Part shown: piece by piece, positions 7,946 through 14,565 of the stretch
How positions within the stretch are numbered: the stretch's first letter is position 1
Layout: each line of letters opens with the position of its first letter
NCBI GenBank assembly: GCA_031546985.1
Contig: JAVBJN010000116.1
Location: 1-21,781, forward strand
Direction: 5' to 3'
DNA: 21,781 bases
DNA from: JAVBJN01 sp031546985
GTDB lineage: Bacteria; Bacteroidota; Bacteroidia; Chitinophagales; Chitinophagaceae
The notes under the pieces: model-generated
The model's database searches: none
Told to the model about the DNA's origin: nothing
Seen by the model: the letters and a program-made list of their open reading frames with translations, nothing else
Program-made: the position numbers and the translations under genes

Positions 7946-8457
7946 ATGGTTTAGCTTAAATATGACGTAAGGAGAAGAAAAGAGACCGGTGCAAACACGC
8001 AAAGAATTAATGCGAATCAATTCTTTGCTATTGTAGATGAATCAACCAAAATTACCTAAATAAACATTACAAAATCAACACATCAATAATAATTATCAAC
8101 TTGTTGATATTAACAATCATAATATTAACAAAAGAAGGTTGAAGTCCTACATCTTCTATTTTTTTGCAAAACTAGCATTAAGCATGCCCGGCCATAACCC
8201 GTACCGCACATATTTAAGACCCTACAACACATATGCATGAATCATATACAACATCCCCTATCCGACTGATTTACCCTCAAGCCAGTGATGTACAATACAC
8301 TCACCCTGGTCATTAACGCTTAGTGTAAGACCGTTCGTTTGTTCCAATTTTTCAGGTACAGCAAGGGTTGCAACGGATAAAACCGGTAGTAGCACCCTGC
8401 ACTATAACAACTGGTTTAAGAGACCGGCTCACTAAAACTGCAACACGCCATTGCATG
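7946..8457 (-). other. AT-rich leader of the T9SS gene, with two inverted repeats
   Basis: No gene is seen here. A perfect 10-bp inverted repeat with a 10-base loop (GCAAAGAATT 7999-8008, AATTCTTTGC 8019-8028) lies about 55 bases before the start codon and would form a hairpin in the leader. A second inverted repeat (TATCAAC 8094-8100, GTTGATA 8103-8109) has the form of an operator for a dimeric regulator. With the -7 candidate at 8167-8174, the leader would be about 215 nt. Bases 8180-8457 show nothing further that I can interpret. Confidence 0.55.
8167..8174 (-). promoter_or_regulatory. Candidate -7 element for the T9SS gene at 4658-7945
   Basis: The minus strand reads TAGTTTTG, an exact match to the Bacteroidota TAnnTTTG consensus. 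There is no clear -33 TTG at the usual distance, only TTA about 24 bases upstream. The predicted start lies near 8160. Confidence 0.4.
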
Positions 8458-8526
8458 CAACGGTAACTCATTTCAATAGCCAGTGACTCGTTAGAGACAT
8501 TTTTTTACCCCTATCGAACATTTTTT
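8458..8526 (-). promoter_or_regulatory. Tandem half-site promoter, weaker copy B
   Basis: On the minus strand, half-site 1 is ATGTTCGATAGGGG (first base 8521) and half-site 2 is ATGTCTCTAACGAG (first base 8500), each after an A run, 21 bp apart. A -7-like TACCGTTG (8465-8458, one mismatch to TAnnTTTG) follows at 35 bp rather than 37. The palindrome TGCATGCA overlaps the end of the -7 element by two bases, exactly as in copy A. It points toward the T9SS gene about 500 bases away; no gene starts directly behind it. It also lies 136 bases before the start of the divergent iron-permease-family gene. Confidence 0.4.
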
Positions 8527-8608
8527 GAATTTCCGGCAAGGTCATCTTACTTATAGATCATATCCAACTTCCAACACGCAGCTGCCTGGCCAATGGCATG
8601 ATTTATGG

Positions 8609-8616
8609 TACCTTTC
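8609..8616 (+). promoter_or_regulatory. Weak -7 candidate for the gene at 8662
   Basis: TACCTTTC matches TAnnTTTG except for the last base and would give a leader of about 40 nt. No -33 TTG is evident at the usual distance, so this is only a candidate. Confidence 0.25.
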
Positions 8617-8661
8617 ACTATAATACATCCCAAACCTGCTTCCTTCATCCGCTCAAATCCA

Positions 8662-9102
8662 ATGAAAATGCCTAAACAAAACATCTTCGAACGCGCTTCC
8701 AATAAGATTACCCAATGGGTAGGTTCCTCTATCGCATTTGGCCTCGCTGCACTGGCCGTAATTGTATGGGTTTTGCTGGGCCCGGTATTTAATTATTCCG
8801 ATACCTGGCAGTTGGTTATCAATACCGGTACTACCATCATCACCTTCCTTATGGTTTTCCTGATACAGAAAAGCCAGAATAAAGATTCCAAAGCCATACA
8901 ATTGAAACTGAATGAAATAATCGCTGCCAGTAAAGAGGCCAGCAATGCTATGGTAGATATTGAATCGCTGGACGAAAAAGAGCTCGATACCCTTCACAAA
9001 TTTTATTCGCGCCTGGCCGAAAAATGCAAGCAGGAAAAAGACATTCACCATTCCCATTCCATCAGCGCGGCAGATGAGCTGCACGAAAAAAAGATGAAAT
9101 AG
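8662..9102 (+). CDS. Low-affinity iron permease family membrane protein (small bacterial type)
   Basis: The product has 146 residues starting from the ATG at 8662 (MKMPKQNIFE). An upstream in-frame ATG at 8605 would add 19 residues without membrane or signal logic and overlaps the weak promoter. Two transmembrane helices are predicted at about residues 20-42 and 50-69, joined by the short FNYSDTWQLVIN loop and followed by LIQKSQNKDSKA, a pattern I associate with the bacterial branch of the Iron_permease family (PF04120). Residues 70-146 are charged and cytosolic, with a His-containing HHSHS near the end. Members are named after yeast Fet4, but a transport role for the short bacterial forms is not established. 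It stands alone between intergenic regions; no convincing terminator was found, only GCTGG...CCAGC just after the stop without a T run. Confidence 0.7.
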   Translation: MKMPKQNIFERASNKITQWVGSSIAFGLAALAVIVWVLLGPVFNYSDTWQLVINTGTTIITFLMVFLIQKSQNKDSKAIQLKLNEIIAASKEASNAMVDIESLDEKELDTLHKFYSRLAEKCKQEKDIHHSHSISAADELHEKKMK

Positions 9103-9405
9103 CTGGTAAAAACAGATAGATTATCCAGCCTGGTGTATTGCCGCCGCCATAGGTCGTACACGTTTGTCTTTGTACGGTCAGGTTTAGCTTTCTATCAGCC
9201 TTTATTGGGGGTAACTGCTGCACATTTGTAAAAATGTCCTTTAGGGACTTTTTTTTGTCTCGAAGGGGCTATTTTAACATCATCCGAAGCTGTATTAAAT
9301 TCATTTCGCATTCAGTTACGGGGTTTTCAAGTTTCTAAAGCCGGTTGACTTTCAATGCTACCAATGGTTATAAGGCTTATTCCTTTCCTTTTTGCGCTGC
9401 TTTCT
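9103..9405 (+). other. Intergenic region before the AraC-family gene
   Basis: No gene is supported in this stretch. It contains copy C of the tandem half-site element (9230-9266). A 53-codon frame from the ATG at 9356 runs through the next promoter and lacks a ribosome binding site, so I treat it as chance. Nothing else was recognised. Confidence 0.5.
9230..9266 (+). promoter_or_regulatory. Tandem half-site element, weaker copy C
   Basis: Half-site 1 is ATGTCCTTTAGGGAC (first base 9234) and half-site 2 is TTGTCTCGAAGGGG (first base 9255), 21 bp apart, followed by CTATTTT. One extra base precedes TATTTT, and at the expected distance there is TATTAAAT rather than TAnnTTTG, so promoter activity is doubtful. 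It lies 178 bp upstream of copy D and on the same strand, so it may be an extra operator for the AraC gene. Confidence 0.4.
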
Positions 9406-9477
9406 TCAAAAATGATTGATTCGGACTTTTTTATGTCTCGTCGGGTTATTTCACCGCAGTGGGTGAGGGTAACTTTG
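9406..9477 (+). promoter_or_regulatory. Tandem half-site promoter of the AraC-family gene, copy D
   Basis: Half-site 1 (ATGATTGATTCGGAC, first base 9412) is partly degenerate; half-site 2 is ATGTCTCGTCGGGT (first base 9433), 21 bp away, followed by TATTT. The -7 element TAACTTTG spans 9470-9477, exactly 37 bp from half-site 2. The predicted transcription start near 9484 gives a leader of about 45 nt to the ATG at 9528, and rules out the earlier in-frame GTG at 9459, which would lie upstream of the transcription start. Confidence 0.7.
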
Positions 9478-9527
9478 CAAAAGGAATCAGCTCGTATAAT
9501 GAGTTGTTTCTTATAAACCGACAGAAT

Positions 9528-10523
9528 ATGATTGAAACGAACATTAAATGGGATTTTTCCGGCAAGTGGATTAAAAGCTGGAAAGACAGTGCAGAGATGC
9601 AGCCTGACTTGCTGCAATACAATCAGAAAAACAACAGTGTTTCGTTTTCACCGGAGTTGGGCAGTGGTGCTATAACCCAGTTAGAGTTAAAGAAAAACAA
9701 GCTCGCCATCATATATTACGATTGTACCAGCAACAAGCCGCTTTCGCTGCATTGGGAATCGTCGTTAAAGTATTATGGCCTTTATTTCGACTTTAGCCTG
9801 CAACCTGCAGTAACACAAATGCAGCCGCTGATCAACAAAAAAGACCATTACTTCATTAGTTACGGTTCTTCTTTTGTGAGTCCGGTATTTAATATGGTGC
9901 CCGGCCGCCGCCTCAAGGGTATGAGTATTATGATAGAAGCTACACTCTTTAATGAACTACTGCAATCGACCCGCCGCGACAAAGATGAATTTTACGCAGA
10001 GCCGTTTAAGTGGGAAAATTTTCTTGGGTTTTCTTCTATTAACAAAGACATGTGCCGGGTATTTACAGACGCTGACCTTATAAATGACCAGGCTCCGGAT
10101 AAGTTATACCTGCTTGGAAATGTTTATAAGCTCATGTCGCTGTTTCTGATTACACAGCTGCGCAGCGGCGAGGCAGAATATGAAACCGCCAGCGAGGATA
10201 TAAAGAAACTGATCATACTCGATCACATCATCCAGCACGAAGGCATAGACAGATTGCCTCTGCTCGAAAACGCGGCCAAAGAAGTGATGATGAGCGCTTC
10301 TAAATTCAAAATATTGTTTAAACAACATTTTGGCTTGCCGTATTACCAGTATTACAAAGACATCCGTTTACAAAAAGCAAAAGAATTACTGATCCAGGGC
10401 AATTGTCCGGTGCAGCAAATTGTGCGTATGCTGGGCTACAAATCGGCCAGCAGCTTTTCGCAGGCTTTTTCACAGAAATTTGATATGCTGCCCCGCGAAT
10501 GCCGCAGATCTGTAGCCAGGTAA
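9528..10523 (+). CDS. AraC-family transcriptional regulator
   Basis: The product has 331 residues from the ATG at 9528 (MIETNIKWDFSG). The frame is open further upstream, but that part carries the -7 element and so cannot be translated from this promoter. The N-terminal 230 residues are an unrecognised ligand or dimerisation region. Residues about 240-331 form the double helix-turn-helix AraC domain: a first helix pair around LLENAAKEVMMSASKFKILF, a linker with GLPYYQYYKDIRLQKAKELL, and the second around QIVRMLGYKSASSFSQAFSQ, ending with the usual FDMLPRECR segment. AraC proteins typically bind direct-repeat half-sites near 21 bp spacing, as found in its own promoter and five other places in this window, so autoregulation is plausible (inference). 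It converges with the SH3-like gene across a shared palindromic terminator. Confidence 0.92.
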   Translation: MIETNIKWDFSGKWIKSWKDSAEMQPDLLQYNQKNNSVSFSPELGSGAITQLELKKNKLAIIYYDCTSNKPLSLHWESSLKYYGLYFDFSLQPAVTQMQPLINKKDHYFISYGSSFVSPVFNMVPGRRLKGMSIMIEATLFNELLQSTRRDKDEFYAEPFKWENFLGFSSINKDMCRVFTDADLINDQAPDKLYLLGNVYKLMSLFLITQLRSGEAEYETASEDIKKLIILDHIIQHEGIDRLPLLENAAKEVMMSASKFKILFKQHFGLPYYQYYKDIRLQKAKELLIQGNCPVQQIVRMLGYKSASSFSQAFSQKFDMLPRECRRSVAR

Positions 10524-10535
10524 AGAGTATACGAT

Positions 10536-10567
10536 GCAAAACGCCCACAATATTGTGGGCGTTTTGC
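10536..10567. terminator. Bidirectional terminator between the AraC and SH3-like genes
   Basis: A perfect 32-bp palindrome: GCAAAACGCCCACAAT pairs with its exact complement. It has A runs on one side and T runs on the other, so it can end transcription in both directions. It sits 12 bases after the AraC stop and 7 bases after the SH3-like gene stop. Confidence 0.9.
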
Positions 10568-10574
10568 TTAACAC

Positions 10575-11447
10575 TTATTTAAGCAGTGTGGCCTTTGCAC
10601 CATCCCATTTATACCGCAGGGTTTTTCTTTCTTCTTTATATACAGGCTCGCCCTTTTTATCTACTTTACCGGTCTCCTCCGCATCTTCTGACAGTAGCAG
10701 TATCATTCCGGGTTTACCTCCTTTCTCTGAAGGAAACACAAATTTCTCGGTGTGGTAATACACGCCTGCATCGCCTACTTCCATCAGTTGCGGTAAGGGC
10801 AGCAACTGCTTACCCGTCCAGGCATAATAGTAATGGTAAGTGGGTATGCCGCAAGCCTCGCCACTAAACGTAAGCCTTATGATGTTGCTCACCCCTTCGA
10901 GCCCCTGCCCTGCCATTGCCGATGCCTCGGTAAAACCCGCAGACTCATCTGCAATCATGCGGAACATGGCAGAGGCTACCACTGCGTTTTCCAACACCAC
11001 TTTTAACCCGATATGGTACACTTTGCTTTTGAATTCATCATCACCCTTGCCGGAAATGGAGTCGGTCATCCGGTTTAAGCCATACACAAATTTTGTAGCG
11101 CCCCTGCGCATAGGCGTAAAGGAAATAAGCCCCTCCCACACATAGCCGTTTTTCTGCGCGCCGCCTTTGGTATAGGTAACATTCAGCCAGCGGGCGGTAA
11201 AACCTTTAATCGAAAAGGGCTGTTTTACAATGGCAGTAATTTTAACTTCATCGCCAGCTAGCAGCGTATCTAACGGTGCATCCCTTACCGATGCCGATGC
11301 GCGGATATAAGCCGTATCGGCAAAGATGTAGCGGCTATCGCCCGGGGCTACACTCCACAAGGTATAATCTTCTGAAAAACCCTTTTGCGCATACCCGGCT
11401 ACAGACAGCAGGCAGCATAATAATAAAAACAATGGTCTGATGGACAT
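10575..11447 (-). CDS. Secreted protein with an SH3-like domain
   Basis: The ATG at 11447 gives a 290-residue product with a clear signal peptide (MSIRPLFLLLCCLLSVAGYAQ, split here as MSIRPLFLLL then CCLLSVAGYAQ). The frame stays open upstream to 11918, but that extension is a Pro/Leu-rich antisense shadow of the divergent gene's Asn/Gly linker and is not real. Residues about 40-112 resemble a bacterial SH3 domain (AYIRASASVRD, LLAGDEVKITAIV, GYVWEGLISF), a fold often found in envelope proteins that contact peptidoglycan or peptides. The remaining part (about 113-290) is unrecognised and contains YHYYYAWTGKQLLPLP. It is divergent from the CAP-domain lipoprotein gene across about 190 bases; whether they share control is unknown. 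Confidence 0.8.
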   Translation of the reverse strand: MSIRPLFLLLCCLLSVAGYAQKGFSEDYTLWSVAPGDSRYIFADTAYIRASASVRDAPLDTLLAGDEVKITAIVKQPFSIKGFTARWLNVTYTKGGAQKNGYVWEGLISFTPMRRGATKFVYGLNRMTDSISGKGDDEFKSKVYHIGLKVVLENAVVASAMFRMIADESAGFTEASAMAGQGLEGVSNIIRLTFSGEACGIPTYHYYYAWTGKQLLPLPQLMEVGDAGVYYHTEKFVFPSEKGGKPGMILLLSEDAEETGKVDKKGEPVYKEERKTLRYKWDGAKATLLK

Positions 11448-11637
11448 AACGCGTAGAATTGCCGCCAAAGGTATGCTAACCGCGTATAGCGGCCAACATA
11501 TGCACCAGAAACAGATTTGTATAAAAATAACCGTCATGGTGCTGAAAGCGCCCCGAAATATTCTTGTTTGCTTACGGCCTCCGGCCCCTTTCTTAGCACA
11601 ATATTTGCCCTGCTGCAACAGAACAAAACGCCACCCA

Positions 11638-12249
11638 GTGAAATCCTTTATGCTCATTTGCGCATTATGTTGCGCTACCCTGCTCGCCTGCAAAAAGCAG
11701 GACAACGCGCCCTCCACCCCAACCAGCACCAATCCATCGTCGCCAAACGGCAACGGAAGCGCCGATCCTAATGGAAATGGCACTACAAATGGCAATGGCA
11801 CCACCAATGGAAGTGGAAACGGCAACGGAGGCGGCACCACCGATTCTCTTGCGTTGGAAAAAGCAAACATACTAAACCTGGTAAACCAGCTGAGGGCTAC
11901 GCCCTGTAATTGCGGCACACAGGCTATGGCAGCGGCACCACCGCTGGTATGGAACGAAACATTGTATGCCTCAGCAGCTAAACACAGCCAGGAAATGCTG
12001 GATAAAAACTATTTCAGCCACAACAGTTTTGATGGTACCAGTGCAGGCGCCCGTTTGCAAAACGATGGCTACCCCTGGCAACGCTTTGGAGAAAACATAG
12101 CTTATGGTTTCTGGGATTATACCAATACCATTGTTAACCAATGGATGCAAAGCCCCGGCCACTGTGAAAACATTATGGATCCTCATTTTAAAGAAATTGG
12201 TGTGGCCCATGCCGGTAAATACTGGACTATGGACCTGGGTACCCGCTAA
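11638..12249 (+). CDS. CAP/SCP-superfamily lipoprotein
   Basis: I prefer the GTG at 11638, which yields a 203-residue product with a proper lipoprotein signal (MKSFMLICAL then CCATLLAC, lipobox LLAC with Cys18). The ATG at 11650 is an alternative but lacks a positively charged N-terminus; the frame from 11440 is not credible. A low-complexity Asn/Gly/Thr linker (about residues 35-66) connects the lipid anchor to a CAP (cysteine-rich secretory, SCP/PR1) domain at about 73-203. Family signature residues are His116 (AAKHSQEM), Glu152 (FGENIAYG) and His175 (SPGHCENIMDP). Bacterial CAP proteins are secreted or surface proteins of mostly unknown activity. The domain runs to the C-terminus with no T9SS tail. 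Cys90 and Cys92 (CNC) near the domain start could form a disulfide. A strong hairpin follows the stop. Confidence 0.88.
   Translation: MKSFMLICALCCATLLACKKQDNAPSTPTSTNPSSPNGNGSADPNGNGTTNGNGTTNGSGNGNGGGTTDSLALEKANILNLVNQLRATPCNCGTQAMAAAPPLVWNETLYASAAKHSQEMLDKNYFSHNSFDGTSAGARLQNDGYPWQRFGENIAYGFWDYTNTIVNQWMQSPGHCENIMDPHFKEIGVAHAGKYWTMDLGTR
11768..11840 (+). repeat. Low-complexity Asn/Gly/Thr-coding tandem tract
   Basis: Imperfect short repeats of the type AATGGAAATGGCACTAC encode the Asn-Gly linker of the CAP lipoprotein (GNGTTNGNG). Such tracts vary in length by replication slippage. Confidence 0.75.
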
Positions 12250-12270
12250 GCACGCACCAGCATTATACTA

Positions 12271-12305
12271 AACGAGCCCGCTCCTGTAATAGAAGCGGGC
12301 TCGTT
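12271..12305. terminator. Strong hairpin between convergent genes
   Basis: A perfect 12-bp stem (AACGAGCCCGCT at 12271-12282 with AGCGGGCTCGTT at 12294-12305) and an 11-base loop lies 21 bases after the CAP gene stop and 44 bases after the LamG-like gene's stop on the other strand. T tracts are short on both sides, so efficiency is uncertain. Confidence 0.65.
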
Positions 12306-12349
12306 GTATATGCAGTTGTATTTGTTGTATGTAACGTGGTTAATTATTC

Positions 12350-14242
12350 TTATCGCTTAATTACCTTCCGTACTACCACAGCGCCATCATTTGTAGCGAT
12401 GTTTAAAGTGTATATGCCTTCCGGTACAGCAGCAAAATTGTTTAGCAGGTATAGCCCAGCTCCTTCTGCAATGCCGCGCTGCTCATGCCATACTTCCCTA
12501 CCGGCTAAGTCGTATAACCGGAAATGCACGGTTTGTGCTTGGTTGGTGTAAAGGCTTAGCTGCAGCGTGTTTACAAAGGGTAAAGGATATACTTCGCTCA
12601 CTGTAAAACCTTTATAGTTGCCATCCTGTGCCGGCACCACTTTAAGCACGCGGGAGTAAACCGCAGCACCGTCATTATCTACCATTTTGAGGCGGTAATA
12701 TGCCATGCCTTTTACGTTGCGGGCAATGTATTGGTAATCTTGTGCCTGCACATGGTTTCCGGTTGCCTTAATGGTGGCCACAGGTGCAAATTGCTGGCCG
12801 GTTGCACTATATTCCACATCAAAAGAAGAAGTATTTATTTCTTCTGCTGTAGACCAGTTCAGGTAATGGTTGCCCCCCTTCGCGTATCCATTAAAGCTAA
12901 GTAGTTGCAAAGGCAATGGTGTGGTTATGCTTGCAGAAGCGATAGTAAAATAGCTGGTGGCATTGGCCGGTATAATGCCATTGGGAATACCCGATATCGT
13001 TAAGATGCCCGCGTTGTAGCCTATGCTCATACCATTATCTCCGTTGTTAAAAACCGTGGCGCTGGTAAAATCGCTGCTGGTGCTTACCAGTAGCCGAAGA
13101 TCGGTACTGTTTACCAGGTTCACATTCAGTTTCAGATCAATGCTGAAGGTATTGGTAAAACCCGTGTTTACAATCTTCCACTCCCTGGCTATGCGGCTCA
13201 CCATACTTGCAGGTTTTTCTGTACTTACAGCCGTGGTGGTGCGTAGCAGGGCGCCATCATGCCCTGTTATCAAAAAAGCCGGATCATCGGTAATGGTACC
13301 GGCATTCGAGGCATTATCTGTTGCCAGCATGCCTACATAAAGCCGGAAAGAATCGTCGGGCGTGTGCGATTGCTTTTGCAAAAACGCAGAATTGACATCG
13401 CTGGCGAGACCTATAATCTGGTTGGCAAATGCAGCATCGGTAGCATACACAATGGTACCATCGCTGCGGCGGTAATTACTCGCCAATGGAATGCTGTATT
13501 TTACTGCCAGGTAACTCATTATCTGATCGTGCGCCGAGCTACCAGCTACCACATCGGCGGTATATTCCATAATTTCGGCTATCTGGCCATTCCAGTAATT
13601 ACTGGAGCCCAATTCGGAGCCTACAGACAATATGTTGTTTACCGTATTTAAGGTTAAGCTCGCTCGGCTGGCTACACTTACATCTTTGCTGTACAAAGCC
13701 TCTGTAGTGCCATTTTTAAAATAGAAAACCATTTGAGGTGTGGCGCCGCCCACCGGAAAAAAAGAAGCGGCACTGTTCAGCTGGCTGGTAAAAGGCGAAA
13801 ACAGTAAACTACGGTTTGCCAGGCTGCCAAACAGGTTGGCCTGGAGCGTAGAAGCGTTTCCATGTGTAAAAATATAACTTATGGAAGAGCCCGTTCCAAA
13901 AGTGGCTACCGCTACCAGCGTACGGTTGGCGTTGCCGGATGCCAGCCCGGTAGATACGCCCCTTGTAAACCGCTGTGCCGCTGCCGAACTAAAGGTATAG
14001 GCCGGGTTGTAATTAAATGCATTGGCGGTAAGCACCGGCTGGTTGGCAGGTGTAGACTGCGTTACGTGGTTGGCATTGGCAGATTGGTCGTTCCATTGCG
14101 AAGCGGTGGCGCCGGTATTGGCTTTAAACCACATCTGCAGATTGGTGCCCACATCTCCCGGAGCCTGGGCCTTAACTACAAAAAAACCGGTGGTATACAG
14201 GAGGGCAACGCACACCCAAAAGGGCTTGATTACTTTTCTCAT
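12350..14242 (-). CDS. LamG-like T9SS-exported protein
   Basis: The ATG at 14242 gives a 630-residue product with a signal peptide (MRKVIKPFWVCVALLY start, cleaved near VVKAQ at about residue 26). The frame upstream to 14293 only adds residues before the signal peptide. Residues about 30-260 form a concanavalin/LamG-like module with the opening NLQMWFKANTGA and WNDQSANANH, common in Bacteroidota surface proteins, where it is associated with carbohydrate or matrix binding. Residues about 260-400 (KYSIPLASNYRRSDG, FLITGHDGALL) are the segment that usually follows it. Next comes the FN3-like module LPLQLLSFNGYAK to YYRLKMVDNDG. The last 85 residues or so form a T9SS type A sorting tail ending RKVIKR. 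A surface or released adhesin or binding role is inferred. Confidence 0.87.
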   Translation of the reverse strand: MRKVIKPFWVCVALLYTTGFFVVKAQAPGDVGTNLQMWFKANTGATASQWNDQSANANHVTQSTPANQPVLTANAFNYNPAYTFSSAAAQRFTRGVSTGLASGNANRTLVAVATFGTGSSISYIFTHGNASTLQANLFGSLANRSLLFSPFTSQLNSAASFFPVGGATPQMVFYFKNGTTEALYSKDVSVASRASLTLNTVNNILSVGSELGSSNYWNGQIAEIMEYTADVVAGSSAHDQIMSYLAVKYSIPLASNYRRSDGTIVYATDAAFANQIIGLASDVNSAFLQKQSHTPDDSFRLYVGMLATDNASNAGTITDDPAFLITGHDGALLRTTTAVSTEKPASMVSRIAREWKIVNTGFTNTFSIDLKLNVNLVNSTDLRLLVSTSSDFTSATVFNNGDNGMSIGYNAGILTISGIPNGIIPANATSYFTIASASITTPLPLQLLSFNGYAKGGNHYLNWSTAEEINTSSFDVEYSATGQQFAPVATIKATGNHVQAQDYQYIARNVKGMAYYRLKMVDNDGAAVYSRVLKVVPAQDGNYKGFTVSEVYPLPFVNTLQLSLYTNQAQTVHFRLYDLAGREVWHEQRGIAEGAGLYLLNNFAAVPEGIYTLNIATNDGAVVVRKVIKR

Positions 14243-14565
14243 AGCAGACAATATTGGTTTAATTGAATAACTGATCTTGAAATAACAGCTCAATAAAACA
14301 AGGCCTTGAGAAACTGCTGATCTTTAATATCCATTGCCGGCTCACATACAATAGCTACTGCGAACCAGATGGACGAGCACACTGTGATGAGCGAATAAAG
14401 CCAATACTAATTTACGGATTCCATTCATGGATAAACGCAAACCCGACTATTATTTTATATTTTTTTATATATACCCACCTTTAGTTATCATTTGATTGGC
14501 GCATATAAAACAAAAAGCGGCCCTTACGGAACCGCTCTCTGAAAACTACAAAGAAAAACACTTTA
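14243..14565. other. Intergenic region without a gene
   Basis: It holds the terminator of the downstream-numbered T9SS gene (14516-14536) and a very AT-rich tract near 14448-14472. No TAnnTTTG match was found for the LamG-like gene on the minus strand, and no copy of the tandem half-site element. I see nothing else. Confidence 0.5.
14516..14536 (-). terminator. Intrinsic terminator of the T9SS gene at 14566-17424
   Basis: AGCGG and CCGCT arms extended by CC/GG around a GTAA loop, followed on the minus strand by TTTTTG. The 36 bases around it (about 14507-14542) are identical to the terminator of the paralogous gene at 18634-18654. Confidence 0.8.

Noticed and set aside
9103..9132. GCTGG...CCAGC inverted repeat after the iron-permease-family gene
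   Set aside because: The stem is only five pairs with a long loop and no T run, so it is not a convincing terminator.
9356..9517. A 53-codon plus-strand frame before the AraC-family gene
   Set aside because: It overlaps promoter D in full and lacks a ribosome binding site or recognisable family.
9459..9527. Earlier GTG start for the AraC-family gene
   Set aside because: The -7 element TAACTTTG (9470-9477) lies inside this stretch, so it would not be transcribed from the predicted promoter.
11440..11637. Upstream extension of the CAP lipoprotein frame
   Set aside because: Translation from 11440 would bury the lipoprotein signal about 65 residues inside; the lipobox requires a start near 11638-11650.
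11768..11840. Short repeats considered as a CRISPR-like array
   Set aside because: The units are a few bases long, have no spacers and are in frame as an Asn/Gly linker.
11448..11918. Upstream extension of the SH3-like gene frame, with Pro/Leu/Phe-rich repeats
   Set aside because: It is the antisense of the CAP lipoprotein gene's repeat tract, and the clean signal peptide starts at 11447.
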